NCBI RefSeq assembly: GCF_002014975.1
Contig: NZ_MUXV01000019.1
Location: 1-15,221 of the forward strand
DNA length: 15,221 bases
From: Moraxella bovis
GTDB lineage: Bacteria; Pseudomonadota; Gammaproteobacteria; Pseudomonadales; Moraxellaceae
Direction of reading: 5' to 3'
Shown here: positions 7,639-14,768 of the stretch, one piece after another
How positions within the stretch are numbered: the first letter of the stretch is position 1
Layout of the letters: each line of letters starts with the position of its first letter
Translations under genes and position numbers: made by a program
The notes under the pieces: generated by a model
What the model saw: only the letters and a program-made list of their open reading frames with translations
What the model was told of the DNA's origin: nothing
Database searches by the model: none

Positions 7639-9573
7639 ATGAGTACACAAAATCACCAAGACGATGACAGTCCTTTTGATAACCACCCATCGCCAAACCT
7701 GCCCAAACCCGCCCAAGTGACAAGCACGCAAAAATTTGCCAATGCCAATTTGTCGCACCTAACCAACACGAGTGTGCAGGACTTTGAGCGTGCCTTTGAT
7801 AAAGTCGGGCGGTTTACCCCTAAGCACCTGACACTTACTCCACGTCATCAAGGCGATGTGCCTGATGAGCTAACGGCGATGTTTGGTGAGACACTCGGGC
7901 GATTGCTTGTGTCACGGCAGATAGGCAGTATTGATGAGATGGACATGTCTGTGGCAAAGCTTTTGCCTGCGAGTGATTTATTGGGGCTGGATGTGGGGGC
8001 GGACATCATCAGTCGTGCCATTGATGAGAACAAACGCATACTTATCGTGGGCGATTTTGACTGTGATGGAGCGACATCGACCACGCTCATGGTGCGATGT
8101 TTGCGTGAGATGGGGGCGGATGTGCAGTTTTTGGTGCCTGACCGCTTTAAATTTGGTTATGGGCTGACCCCCCAAATCGTGGAGCATGGAGCAGAAGAAT
8201 TTGACCCCAAACTCATCATCACGGTGGATAATGGGATATCGAGCCATGATGGCGTTGCCAAAGCGGACGAGCTGGGCATTGATGTCGTCATTACCGACCA
8301 TCATTTGACGACCAGTAGCTCGCCCAAGGCAAGTGCGGTCATCAACCCCAACCAAGTTGGCTGTGAGTTCGGCAGTAAGTGGCTCGTGGGCGTGGGCGTG
8401 GCGTTCTATGTCATGGGACGTGTCGCCAAAATCCGTCGTGAGATGGGTAAATCGACTACGCAAGTCGCCAAATATCTTGACCTTGTGGCATTAGGGACGA
8501 TTGCGGATGTCGGTCATCTTGACCAAAATAACCGCATTTTGGTAACCCATGGGCTTAACGCCATTCGAGAGGGGCGGTGCTGTGTGGGGATTTTGGCACT
8601 CTTGGAGCAGGCGGGGCGAGACGTGCGTAAGATTACGGCAGATGATTTTGGTTTTGCCATTGCCCCACGCATTAACGCCGCAGGGCGTATGGATAATATG
8701 CGAACAGGGGTGGAGTGCCTGCTGACCGATGATTTTGGAGAAGCACACCGTTTGGCGATAGAGCTGAACCGTCTTAATCACTCACGCCGTGCCATAGAAA
8801 TACAAATGCGTGATGAAGCCAGCAGTATCATTGATGGGCTACATTTATCTGATGAATCCGATGATAAGCCCAAATGTGTCGCCAAAGCCATTTGTCTGTA
8901 TCAAGACAACTGGCACCAAGGCGTGATTGGTATCGTGGCAGGGCGTATCAAAGAGCAGTTGTACCGTCCAACCATTGTCTTTGCCCCTGCCGATGCTGAC
9001 AAAGTGTGCGATGATGACCTAATCAAAGGCTCGGGGCGGTCTATTGCAGGTGTGCATATCCGTGATGCCATTGAGACGGTGGCGATGGCAAATCCTGAGC
9101 TGATTTTGCATTTTGGTGGTCATGCGATGGCGGCAGGCTTGACCATTCATAAGCGAGATTTTGAGCGGTTTAAGGCAGAATTTTTAAAAGTGGTGGACGG
9201 CTTTGATGTTGAGCTGTTTAGTAAATTAAAGTACACCGATGGCGTGCTGACCCCGCCTGATTTTAGTCTAGCCTTTGTCCATGCCCTAAAAAATGTCAGC
9301 GTGTGGGGCAACGGCTTTTTGCCCCCTGCCTTTGATGGGGTCTTTGAAGTGGTTAATTTTCGCATTTTAAAAGACAAGCATTTAAAGCTGACGTTGCGAG
9401 CCGATGGCGTGCAGTATCCGATAGATGCCATTTGGTTTAATTATGACGTGGACGAATGGGATTATCGGGCAAGTGCGGTGCATATTTTGTTTACCTTGGA
9501 CATTAACGAGTGGCAGGGTAATCAGAGTTTGCAGCTGATTATCAAGGATTTGGCGGTGTGTGCGATTGATTAG
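7639..9573 (+). CDS. recJ: Single-stranded-DNA-specific exonuclease RecJ
   Basis: DHH-family 5'-3' single-strand exonuclease acting in RecF-pathway recombination, mismatch repair and base excision repair. Motifs in order: VGDFDCDGATST (137-148, the DxDxDG metal site), VDNGISS (196-202), TDHH (219-222), VGVAFYV, then APRINAAGRMDN and, in the DHHA1 domain, GSGRSI and GGHAMAAGL. The C-terminal OB-fold region follows and ends in LQLIIKDLAV. At 644 residues it is longer than the roughly 577 of E. coli RecJ. Much of the excess is a polar N-terminal extension of about 60-70 residues rich in N, Q, P and S. GAGAGTAAG precedes the start. It converges on queE with a shared terminator. Confidence 0.95.
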   Translation: MSTQNHQDDDSPFDNHPSPNLPKPAQVTSTQKFANANLSHLTNTSVQDFERAFDKVGRFTPKHLTLTPRHQGDVPDELTAMFGETLGRLLVSRQIGSIDEMDMSVAKLLPASDLLGLDVGADIISRAIDENKRILIVGDFDCDGATSTTLMVRCLREMGADVQFLVPDRFKFGYGLTPQIVEHGAEEFDPKLIITVDNGISSHDGVAKADELGIDVVITDHHLTTSSSPKASAVINPNQVGCEFGSKWLVGVGVAFYVMGRVAKIRREMGKSTTQVAKYLDLVALGTIADVGHLDQNNRILVTHGLNAIREGRCCVGILALLEQAGRDVRKITADDFGFAIAPRINAAGRMDNMRTGVECLLTDDFGEAHRLAIELNRLNHSRRAIEIQMRDEASSIIDGLHLSDESDDKPKCVAKAICLYQDNWHQGVIGIVAGRIKEQLYRPTIVFAPADADKVCDDDLIKGSGRSIAGVHIRDAIETVAMANPELILHFGGHAMAAGLTIHKRDFERFKAEFLKVVDGFDVELFSKLKYTDGVLTPPDFSLAFVHALKNVSVWGNGFLPPAFDGVFEVVNFRILKDKHLKLTLRADGVQYPIDAIWFNYDVDEWDYRASAVHILFTLDINEWQGNQSLQLIIKDLAVCAID

Positions 9574-9580
9574 ATAACAT

Positions 9581-9607
9581 AAAAGCCGATATTGATTATC
9601 GGCTTTT
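9581..9607. terminator. Two-way terminator between recJ and queE
   Basis: A perfect 11-bp stem (9581-9591 with 9597-9607) and a 5-base loop, bounded by A4 and T4 runs, lying between two convergent stop codons. Confidence 0.88.
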
Positions 9608-9610
9608 GCT

Positions 9611-10357
9611 TTATTTGCCCTTAGCGTCCGCCCAGATGATTTTGTGCAGTTGTAATTGAAAACGCACGGGCAAACCGTCCGCCAAAATCCACTCGGCAAG
9701 CTCTACCGCCAGATTTGGCACGTCTGATTTACGCTCGTCTATATTAAACATGGGCGAAAACCACACCACACCACATTTTTTGTCAAGCTCGTATTTTTGC
9801 AAAACGCCTTTTGCCCAATCATAATCGGCACGGTCAGCGATGACGATTTTGATTTGGTCATGGGGAGTTAGATAATCTAAATTTTCCCACAGATTTTTAC
9901 CCACTTCGCCCGATGATGGACTTTTTAAATCCATGACTTTTGACACCGCTATTGGCACGTCCTTGACCGACAATGCCCCTGCTGTTTCTAATGAAATCTC
10001 ATAGCCGTTATCAAGGAGCAATTTCATCAAGGCAATGGCATTGGGCTGGGCAAGCGGTTCTCCCCCTGTTAGGCAAATGCGTTTGCAGGGGTACTCTTTG
10101 ATATGCTCCAAAATCGTATCAAGTCCCCAACGCTCGCCCCCTGCAAATGAATAAGTTGTATCGCAATAGACACAGCGAAGCGGACAACCTGTTAGACGAA
10201 TAAAAATGGTCGGCAAACCCATTGCCAAGGCCTCGCCCTGCAAGGAATAAAAAATTTCAGTAAGTTTTAGCCCTGCGGACGGGTCGGTGGTGGGGATTTG
10301 GGTGTTTCTAAGTTGAATGGATTTGGGGGTGGATTGGGATTGGCTGTTGGCTGACAT
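9611..10357 (-). CDS. queE: 7-carboxy-7-deazaguanine synthase
   Basis: Radical SAM enzyme that rearranges 6-carboxytetrahydropterin to 7-carboxy-7-deazaguanine in the queuosine pathway. The 248-residue form shows LTEIFYSLQGEA (32-43), the cluster motif C58-PLR-C62-VY-C65 (the CxxxCxxC of this family), TGGEP (97-101) and the C-terminal FQLQLHKIIWAD. I chose ATG 10357. The frame stays open to 10498, but an extended -10 promoter at 10386-10394 lies inside that extension, and the family's homology begins near IPTTDPSAG. The ribosome site is weak. It stands alone; other queuosine genes are not in the window. Confidence 0.93.
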   Translation of the reverse strand: MSANSQSQSTPKSIQLRNTQIPTTDPSAGLKLTEIFYSLQGEALAMGLPTIFIRLTGCPLRCVYCDTTYSFAGGERWGLDTILEHIKEYPCKRICLTGGEPLAQPNAIALMKLLLDNGYEISLETAGALSVKDVPIAVSKVMDLKSPSSGEVGKNLWENLDYLTPHDQIKIVIADRADYDWAKGVLQKYELDKKCGVVWFSPMFNIDERKSDVPNLAVELAEWILADGLPVRFQLQLHKIIWADAKGK

Positions 10358-10385
10358 AGGGATAATAATGATTGAAAAACTCACT

Positions 10386-10394
10386 ATTTTAGCA
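10386..10394 (-). promoter_or_regulatory. Extended -10 promoter of queE
   Basis: TGC-TAAAAT on the minus strand, about 28 bases before the chosen queE start. It is the same string as before ddc and recJ and supports the shorter start. Confidence 0.5.
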
Positions 10395-10399
10395 GATTT

Positions 10400-10734
10400 T
10401 TGGCAAAATTTTGGGAAAATTATAATATTGAAAATATCAACATTAAGAATACACCAATTTAAATTCATCAGGCAAATAAAAAGGCGGGTGCGTGCCATAG
10501 GTTAGGTTAAGTGTAATAAAACCCAATATTTTAAGCCTAAATCTTAATTTTGTGGTAATTTTAAAGTTATTTTGGCATACAATTAAAGTTATTGGTTTTT
10601 CCTTGTTAAAATTTAAACCATTTTAACAGATTTTAAGGATATTTAAAAATCAAAAATGAGAATTTATATGTAGAAAATTGGTATTGTATTTCGATCTACT
10701 AGCTTAATAAATACAATAGGATTGATAATTTTAA
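10400..10734. other. AT-rich non-coding stretch, left edge of the accessory zone
   Basis: I see no credible gene on either strand. A 9-bp inverted repeat, TATTGTATT (10682-10690) and AATACAATA (10710-10718) around 19 bases, lies near its right end. No T run follows, so it is not a standard terminator. It might mark an old insertion junction next to the module copy that follows. Confidence 0.35.
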
Positions 10735-10824
10735 AAGAAAATTGTTGGCTTTACCTTTAGTTTTAATCAGAAAAATGATAAACAAAAATCTACTAATAAT
10801 AGTAAACAAAATTCTATCATTAAA

Positions 10825-11008
10825 ATGTCTGATAAACAGCGTCTAATGTTTGCCAAAAAAACTGGCAAATTTACCAGAGTTAGGCAATTATGCCCCTGTC
10901 GGGGCAAGTGCCGATGATTATGCAAACAAAATCGCTGATGAACTGTTAGACCCCACTAAATCCGAGTTTTATAAACCTTTTTTGGATTTGGTGGGGTTTA
11001 AACATTAA
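10825..11008 (+). pseudogene. Module copy 1, frameshifted in an A7 run
   Basis: One of three related modules. From ATG 10825 the frame reads MSDKQRLMFAKK and then meets seven As, where copy 3 has six. With six As it continues LANLPELGNYAPVGASADDY, then ANKIADELLDPTKSEFYK, and ends VGFKH at TAA 11008, about 60 residues in all. There is no ribosome site before the ATG. The frame is open for 30 codons upstream (from 10735, including VGFTFSFNQKND and KQNSIIK), and the KQ-SIIK part is shared with copy 3. So the module is probably the C-terminal end of a longer protein whose front is lost. I do not recognise the family. Its last 11 bases overlap the small membrane gene on the opposite strand. Confidence 0.6.
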
Positions 11009-11150
11009 TTTTTTGACTAATAATATAAATTAGCAAGATTAAGCCTATAATGATAAGAAAACAATCTAGTAGACCTAATTTTTTGTACCATAAATATGAT
11101 TTAATAATATTTATTAGAATACCCAATAGTAATGCAAAAGCTATTATCAT
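10998..11150 (-). CDS. Small two-helix membrane protein, candidate immunity protein
   Basis: A 50-residue protein beginning MIIAFALLLGILINIIKSYL and ending YIISQKINV. It has two hydrophobic helices (about 2-20 and 28-45) joined by a short loop, WYKKLGLLDC, with lysines. Its ATG overlaps the stop of the upstream hydrophobic toxin-tail gene as ATGA, which implies translational coupling. Small integral membrane proteins coded directly after pore-forming toxin or bacteriocin genes are often immunity proteins; that role is inferred here. It ends inside the tail of module copy 1 on the other strand. Its small size is the main reason for doubt that it is a gene, but the coupling and membrane pattern are good support. 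Confidence 0.6.
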   Translation of the reverse strand: MIIAFALLLGILINIIKSYLWYKKLGLLDCFLIIIGLILLIYIISQKINV

Positions 11151-11686
11151 GGTGTACCTACAAAACAATTGTACCATCCAAGAGTAACCCCTGACGCTCC
11201 TGCAATGCCAAGAACTTTTTCTATTATATAACCTATGAGTTTGTCCGATAAACTTTTTGGAAGGGGTAATTGTGTTATCATAGCAGCCACTCCTCCAATA
11301 AAACAGTTCTTCTCAAAATCTGTCTTATTAATCATAACATCTAACATTGTCAATGTGGCTGATAATGTGCTTAATAGAATTGGAAATAAAGATAACCAAG
11401 CTAAAGCACCTATTTCTGGGGCAAGAACTGTTACAGAAACAAAACTTAATACCATTATAGATATGACTAAATAAGTGAATAACATTCCTTGAGCAAAAGC
11501 AATCCCCCCATTCGCCCCACCGTCAATAAGATAAGCCCCTGAGCCAGTGTGTGGGTCAATGATAATATAACCAGACCCTTTCCAACCCTTATAGTTAATC
11601 GTCTTCTCAATTGCCATAGTACGACCCACCGACGCATTAACGGTATCCGTCATCACACCGCTAAAGAGAGATTGATCAGCTTTCAT
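11147..11686 (-). CDS. C-terminal fragment of a polymorphic toxin, hydrophobic tail
   Basis: A 179-residue product. Residues 29-61 carry the motif GWKGSGYIIIDPHTGSGAY and IDGGANGG, which I associate from memory with the region before the toxin domain in large secreted polymorphic toxins. It is followed by long hydrophobic segments (about 62-90 and 93-119), then a glycine-rich amphipathic tail (KLIGYIIEKVLGIAGASG). This suggests a membrane-acting toxin tip. A full-length toxin would have hundreds of residues before this motif, so it is an orphan tail. I use ATG 11686, though no ribosome site is visible. The frame runs to 11806, but that extension crosses the dapD terminator and is probably not coding. 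It overlaps by ATGA the candidate immunity gene downstream. Confidence 0.6.
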   Translation of the reverse strand: MKADQSLFSGVMTDTVNASVGRTMAIEKTINYKGWKGSGYIIIDPHTGSGAYLIDGGANGGIAFAQGMLFTYLVISIMVLSFVSVTVLAPEIGALAWLSLFPILLSTLSATLTMLDVMINKTDFEKNCFIGGVAAMITQLPLPKSLSDKLIGYIIEKVLGIAGASGVTLGWYNCFVGTP

Positions 11687-11761
11687 AGTACATTCAAATA
11701 AAAAATATTTATTCCCAATTGCAATCTTTTCAAGAAAAGACCATTTGCAACACACGAAAAA

Positions 11762-11791
11762 GGTGATTGTATTGGACTGTAAACAATCACC
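11762..11791 (-). terminator. Terminator of dapD
   Basis: On the minus strand, GGTGATTGT pairs with ACAATCACC (9 bp, 12-base loop), followed directly by TTTTT. It lies 32 bases after the dapD stop. It implies that the toxin-tail fragment beyond it is not simply an extension of the dapD transcript. Confidence 0.75.
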
Positions 11792-11822
11792 CATTAAATG
11801 ATACAATAGTTTTTGGTGTTCG

Positions 11823-12641
11823 TCAGTCCGCTCTTAGAAAGTCATTAATCGAAGTTTTCGCTCTGGTTTGTGCGTCCACTTTTTTGACAATGACCGCACA
11901 GTAGAGTGAATGCGTGCCGTCTTTGCTTGGCAATGAACCTGATACCACCACCGAGCCTGCTGGCACACGTCCGTAGTGAATTTCACCTGTTTCACGGTCG
12001 TAGATTTTGGTGGATTGACCGATATACACACCCATTGAGATGACCGAGCCTTCTTCAACAATCACGCCTTCCACGATTTCACTTCTAGCACCGATAAAGC
12101 AGTTATCTTCAATGATGGTCGGGTTTGCTTGTAGGGGTTCTAGTACACCACCGATACCCACACCGCCTGATAGGTGGACGTTTTTGCCGATTTGGGCACA
12201 TGAGCCAACGGTCGCCCAAGTATCCACCATGGTGCCTTCGTCCACAAACGCTCCGATATTCACATAGCTTGGCATCAAAATCACATTTTTGCCAATAAAT
12301 GAGCCTTTACGAGCCACCGCAGGGGGAACGACACGCACACCTGCATTTTTGTAGTCTTCTTCTGTCCAGCCATTGAATTTGGTATCTACTTTGTCATAAA
12401 AACCAAGCTCGCCTGTGTTCATGGGTTTGTTGTCATTGATTTTGAATGACAATAGTACGGCTTTTTTGACCCATTGATGAACCACCCATTCGCCGTCAAT
12501 TTTTTCGGCAACACGAAGTGAGCCATTATCAAGACCTGCAAGCGCTTCTTCAACGGCAGAACGCACGTCTGACGGGCAATCGGTCGCGCCGAAGTTAGCA
12601 CGGTTGTCAAAGGCGGTTTCGATGATGTTTTGTAAAGACAT
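11823..12641 (-). CDS. dapD: Tetrahydrodipicolinate N-succinyltransferase
   Basis: Enzyme of the succinylase branch of lysine and meso-diaminopimelate synthesis. It transfers succinyl from succinyl-CoA to tetrahydrodipicolinate in the cytoplasm. The 272 residues match the family's usual length. After the helical N-terminal domain come [20 protein letters not shown] and a left-handed beta-helix built from hexapeptide repeats ([53 protein letters not shown]). The C-terminal [12 protein letters not shown] is characteristic. AGGAAA lies about 6 bases before the start. It has its own extended -10 promoter in the 56-base gap after the hydrolase gene and a strong terminator. Confidence 0.97.
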   Translation of the reverse strand: MSLQNIIETAFDNRANFGATDCPSDVRSAVEEALAGLDNGSLRVAEKIDGEWVVHQWVKKAVLLSFKINDNKPMNTGELGFYDKVDTKFNGWTEEDYKNAGVRVVPPAVARKGSFIGKNVILMPSYVNIGAFVDEGTMVDTWATVGSCAQIGKNVHLSGGVGIGGVLEPLQANPTIIEDNCFIGARSEIVEGVIVEEGSVISMGVYIGQSTKIYDRETGEIHYGRVPAGSVVVSGSLPSKDGTHSLYCAVIVKKVDAQTRAKTSINDFLRAD

Positions 12642-12673
12642 AACAATTTCCTAAATGAAGTAAAAAACACTTT

Positions 12674-12682
12674 ATTCTAGCA
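12674..12682 (-). promoter_or_regulatory. Extended -10 promoter of dapD
   Basis: TGC-TAGAAT on the minus strand, about 33 bases before dapD. It differs from the ddc, recJ and queE elements at one base. dapD may therefore be transcribed apart from the hydrolase gene upstream. Confidence 0.5.
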
Positions 12683-12697
12683 CAATTTAAACTGATT

Positions 12698-13660
12698 TTA
12701 TTGAGATTTTTGATTGGTTTTATCAATGGTGTGATTTTTTAGCCACCCCAAAATATCCCCATATACCCTATCTTTATCCGTCTCATGCAGTGGTTCGTGT
12801 CGCATATTGGGATATAGGTGCGTGCGGACGTTTTGCCCTGCACGGATAAGCTCGTTTTGGAGTTCATCAATGTCCTGCCCCATGCGTCCGACTGGGTCGT
12901 CTTTGCCACTCACGAGCAAAATGCGAAAATCTTTGGGCGTGTGGGCGTACCATGTGGGCGATGTGGCTTTTTTGATAAGGGCTTGCAAGGCGACAAAGCC
13001 ATTATTACTAAACGCAAAACCGCATAAGGGGTCATTTTCAAAGGCTTTGATACTGTCGGTGTTTTCGGCCAGCCACGCAAAGGGCGATGCCGATATGGGC
13101 GAGCGAATTTGGGAGAGTAGGTAATGATTTAGGAGCGTGGCAAAGCGGGTGTTGGGGCGTTTTGGGTTGATATAATTCATCGCCCCAAGGGCGGTTAGGG
13201 CAAAGCGGTTGATGACCCCAAAGCTGTTGCCCGTCCCCATGATAATTGCCCCGTCAAAGCTCGTGGCGTGGTGGGTCAGCACCGTCCGCACGATAAATGA
13301 CCCCATAGAATGCCCCATGATGTAGTGGGGGGTGGGGCGGTCGGTCAGCGTGCGTGCCTTGTCTTTTAGTTTATCCGCCATGATAACCACGTCTTTGCAC
13401 AGGGCTTGGATGGGGTGTTTTTCGTCAATAAAACCAAGCTCGTATTTGTCCTTAACTGTCTGCCCATGCCCAAGCTGGTCGTAAGTCGCCACCAGCACGC
13501 CATTATCCGCCAAAAAGCTGGCAAAATCGGCATAGCGACCACTATGCTCGCTCATACCGTGAACAATGAGCAGGCTGGCAATGGGCGTGCTTTTGGGGAT
13601 AAAAAAGTGGTGGTGTAGGCGATGAATGCCGTTTGATGAGAGAATGGGTTTAGAAGTCAT
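12698..13660 (-). CDS. Alpha/beta hydrolase, monoacylglycerol lipase or lysophospholipase type
   Basis: A 320-residue Hydrolase_4 (serine aminopeptidase S33) family protein. Landmarks in order are LLIVHGMSEHSGRY (31-43), YDQLGHGQT (60-68), the nucleophile elbow GHSMGS with S118, SGKDDPVG with D255 as the probable acid, and NMRHEPLHE with H288 as the probable base. The triad is complete, so the enzyme is probably active on monoacylglycerols or lysophospholipids; the exact substrate cannot be read from sequence. No signal peptide is visible. A strong promoter lies upstream (13689-13717). The dapD gene follows 56 bases later on the same strand, so read-through is possible, but no functional link is evident. 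Confidence 0.87.
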   Translation of the reverse strand: MTSKPILSSNGIHRLHHHFFIPKSTPIASLLIVHGMSEHSGRYADFASFLADNGVLVATYDQLGHGQTVKDKYELGFIDEKHPIQALCKDVVIMADKLKDKARTLTDRPTPHYIMGHSMGSFIVRTVLTHHATSFDGAIIMGTGNSFGVINRFALTALGAMNYINPKRPNTRFATLLNHYLLSQIRSPISASPFAWLAENTDSIKAFENDPLCGFAFSNNGFVALQALIKKATSPTWYAHTPKDFRILLVSGKDDPVGRMGQDIDELQNELIRAGQNVRTHLYPNMRHEPLHETDKDRVYGDILGWLKNHTIDKTNQKSQ

Positions 13661-13688
13661 AATGCTATACAGTTGTTATTTTTTTGCT

Positions 13689-13717
13689 ATTATATAAAAT
13701 TTTTTGTGCTTTACCAA
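13689..13717 (-). promoter_or_regulatory. Promoter of the hydrolase gene
   Basis: On the minus strand, TTGGTA (13712-13717), exactly 17 bases, then a perfect TATAAT (13689-13694). The -35 lies inside the open frame of module copy 2, so that frame's first codons are better explained as promoter DNA. Confidence 0.65.
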
Positions 13718-13889
13718 ATCAAAATTGGTTGATAAGCTTACGAATTTGCCAAAGTTAGGCAGTTATGCCCCTGTTGGAGCTAGTACCGATGATTATGCAA
13801 ACAAAATCGCTGATGAGCTACTAGACCCCACCAAATCCGAGTTTTATAAGCCTTTTTTGGAAGTGGTGGGGTTTAATAGTAGAATTTAG
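13704..13889 (+). pseudogene. Module copy 2, front truncated
   Basis: Similarity to the other copies begins near KLTNLPKLGSYAPVGAS (about 13734) and runs to the stop, through ANKIADELLDPTKSEFYK and PFLEVVGF. The first ten codons from TTG 13704 do not match the MSDKQRLMFA or MTEKQRLMFA start of copies 1 and 3, and they overlap the hydrolase promoter. There is no ribosome site. It is therefore a copy whose 5' end was lost at or during joining to the hydrolase upstream region. Against copy 3, 9 of the 16 codons that differ over 46 are silent by my hand count, which shows past selection on the protein. Confidence 0.6.
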
Positions 13890-13966
13890 GATAGGTTTTC
13901 TCTAGCTGTTGTTATTTTAACTCTAGCATATTAGAGTCAATGGCATAATATTAAGACTTTACTATT

Positions 13967-14210
13967 TCACTCTTTATGTAAAACTACTTTAATATTTCCA
14001 CTATAATATATATCAAAGTAACTATTATCATAAACATCAAACTTACTTTTGGTTTTACAACTATAGGTCATCAAATAGTTTTATATTGAATAAATCCATA
14101 ATTTTTTCACTATTCTTTATTTTTCCTTTCCATGCTAAAGCTGAAATAACAAATAAACTAAAAAATAAAATACCAGATAATACGAGAATAATAAAATAAA
14201 AATTAAGCAT
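13967..14210 (-). pseudogene. Small membrane protein gene, probably frameshifted
   Basis: From ATG 14210, with AGAGGAAG 6 bases upstream, 49 codons encode one hydrophobic helix (FIILVLSGILFFSLFVISAL, residues 6-25), then a basic segment (WKGKIKNSEK), ending IKLFDDL at 14061. An overlapping frame (ATG 14071 to TGA 13967) encodes 34 coding-like residues (SKFDVYDNSYFDIYYSGNIK near its middle). One extra A in the A4 run before CTATTTG would join them as NIK-NYLMTYSCKTK and give about 84 residues. I read it as a broken single-helix membrane protein, perhaps an immunity gene. Two coupled tiny genes are possible. Confidence 0.45.
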
Positions 14211-14224
14211 ACATCACTTCCTCT

Positions 14225-14252
14225 CTTTTTAGTAAATACTTTTTAGTAAATA
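14225..14252. repeat. 14-bp tandem direct repeat
   Basis: CTTTTTAGTAAATA occurs twice with no gap. It lies just upstream, on the minus strand, of the ribosome site of the broken membrane gene at 13967-14210. Copy-number change by slippage could alter the spacing of that gene's promoter region. Confidence 0.6.
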
Positions 14253-14365
14253 AAAGTAATAAAAATTATTTAAGGATAGCCATTCTAGTAGATTTCTACC
14301 AAAAATAATTATGAGCGTAGCCTATCTGCATTTGTTCTCTTTTAATCAAAAATAAATTTTTATGA

Positions 14366-14569
14366 TTAATTATTTTGATTTTTTTTATAAAAAATTAAAT
14401 ATCCTATAACAGGTAGACTTAATAAAATATAAGTTACGAGTTTAATATTTCTAGCAATATCTATACTATACCCCATTTTTTGAACTAGAAAAAACATTAG
14501 TATAGATATGGGATGTATAATAATTAAGGAGTATAAAGATATATAAACTAATAATCTTAAGTCTTTCAT
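14366..14569 (-). CDS. Small membrane protein, candidate immunity protein
   Basis: A 67-residue protein with two or three hydrophobic helices (LVYISLYSLIIIHPISILMF near residues 7-26, and LVTYILLSLPVIGYLIFY near 44-61), ending in KKNQNN. ATG 14569 is preferred to GTG 14584 because GGAAGAGG lies just upstream of it. The gene begins one base after the stop of the hydrophobic fragment at 14571-14753, so the two are translationally coupled. The layout repeats that of 10998-11686, where the same kinds of gene overlap. An immunity role is inferred; no family is recognised. Confidence 0.5.
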   Translation of the reverse strand: MKDLRLLVYISLYSLIIIHPISILMFFLVQKMGYSIDIARNIKLVTYILLSLPVIGYLIFYKKNQNN

Positions 14570-14570
14570 C

Positions 14571-14753
14571 TTAACCTCTTCCACTTATACATCCTACGGT
14601 TCCGACTGTAGCGGCAACAAATCCTGTAATGGTTGAAAGTCCTACACTTCCAGCTAATTTTGCAGTAGGAAAGAACACCAGACCTATTCCAATAGTTATT
14701 AAAGCTATTGCATAATTACATAAAATGAACTTACCGATGATAAGATTAAACAA
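14571..14753 (-). pseudogene. Hydrophobic toxin-tail remnant
   Basis: A 60-codon frame with only a TTG start and no ribosome site. Two hydrophobic stretches (about 10-28 and 33-55, with LAGSVGLSTITGFVAATVGT) end in GCISGRG. The glycine-, alanine- and threonine-rich end resembles in style, not in sequence, the tail of the fragment at 11147-11686. It is followed after one base by a small membrane gene. Its 5' end abuts module copy 3, which reads away from it. I infer the end of a toxin whose front was removed at that junction. An unrelated small membrane protein is possible. Confidence 0.4.
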
Positions 14754-14768
14754 AGTTCTATCATTAAA

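Noticed and set aside
7978..8463. 161-codon minus-strand frame inside recJ
   Set aside because: It is the antisense of a well-conserved region with the catalytic motifs; no ribosome site or domain is visible.
10358..10498. Longer start for QueE
   Set aside because: The extension includes a promoter element, is AT-rich, and lies outside family similarity.
11687..11806. Forty-residue N-terminal extension of the toxin-tail frame
   Set aside because: It crosses the dapD terminator hairpin and its T run, has no ribosome site, and its residues show no domain pattern.
10682..14252. CRISPR array or insertion sequence
   Set aside because: The three repeated units are coding modules thousands of bases apart or separated by genes; no short regular spacers, transposase or matching terminal repeats were seen.
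14253..14365. Short minus-strand frame ending IGYAHNYFW as another toxin end
   Set aside because: Only about 30 codons in very AT-rich DNA, no start with a ribosome site, and no similarity to the other fragments.
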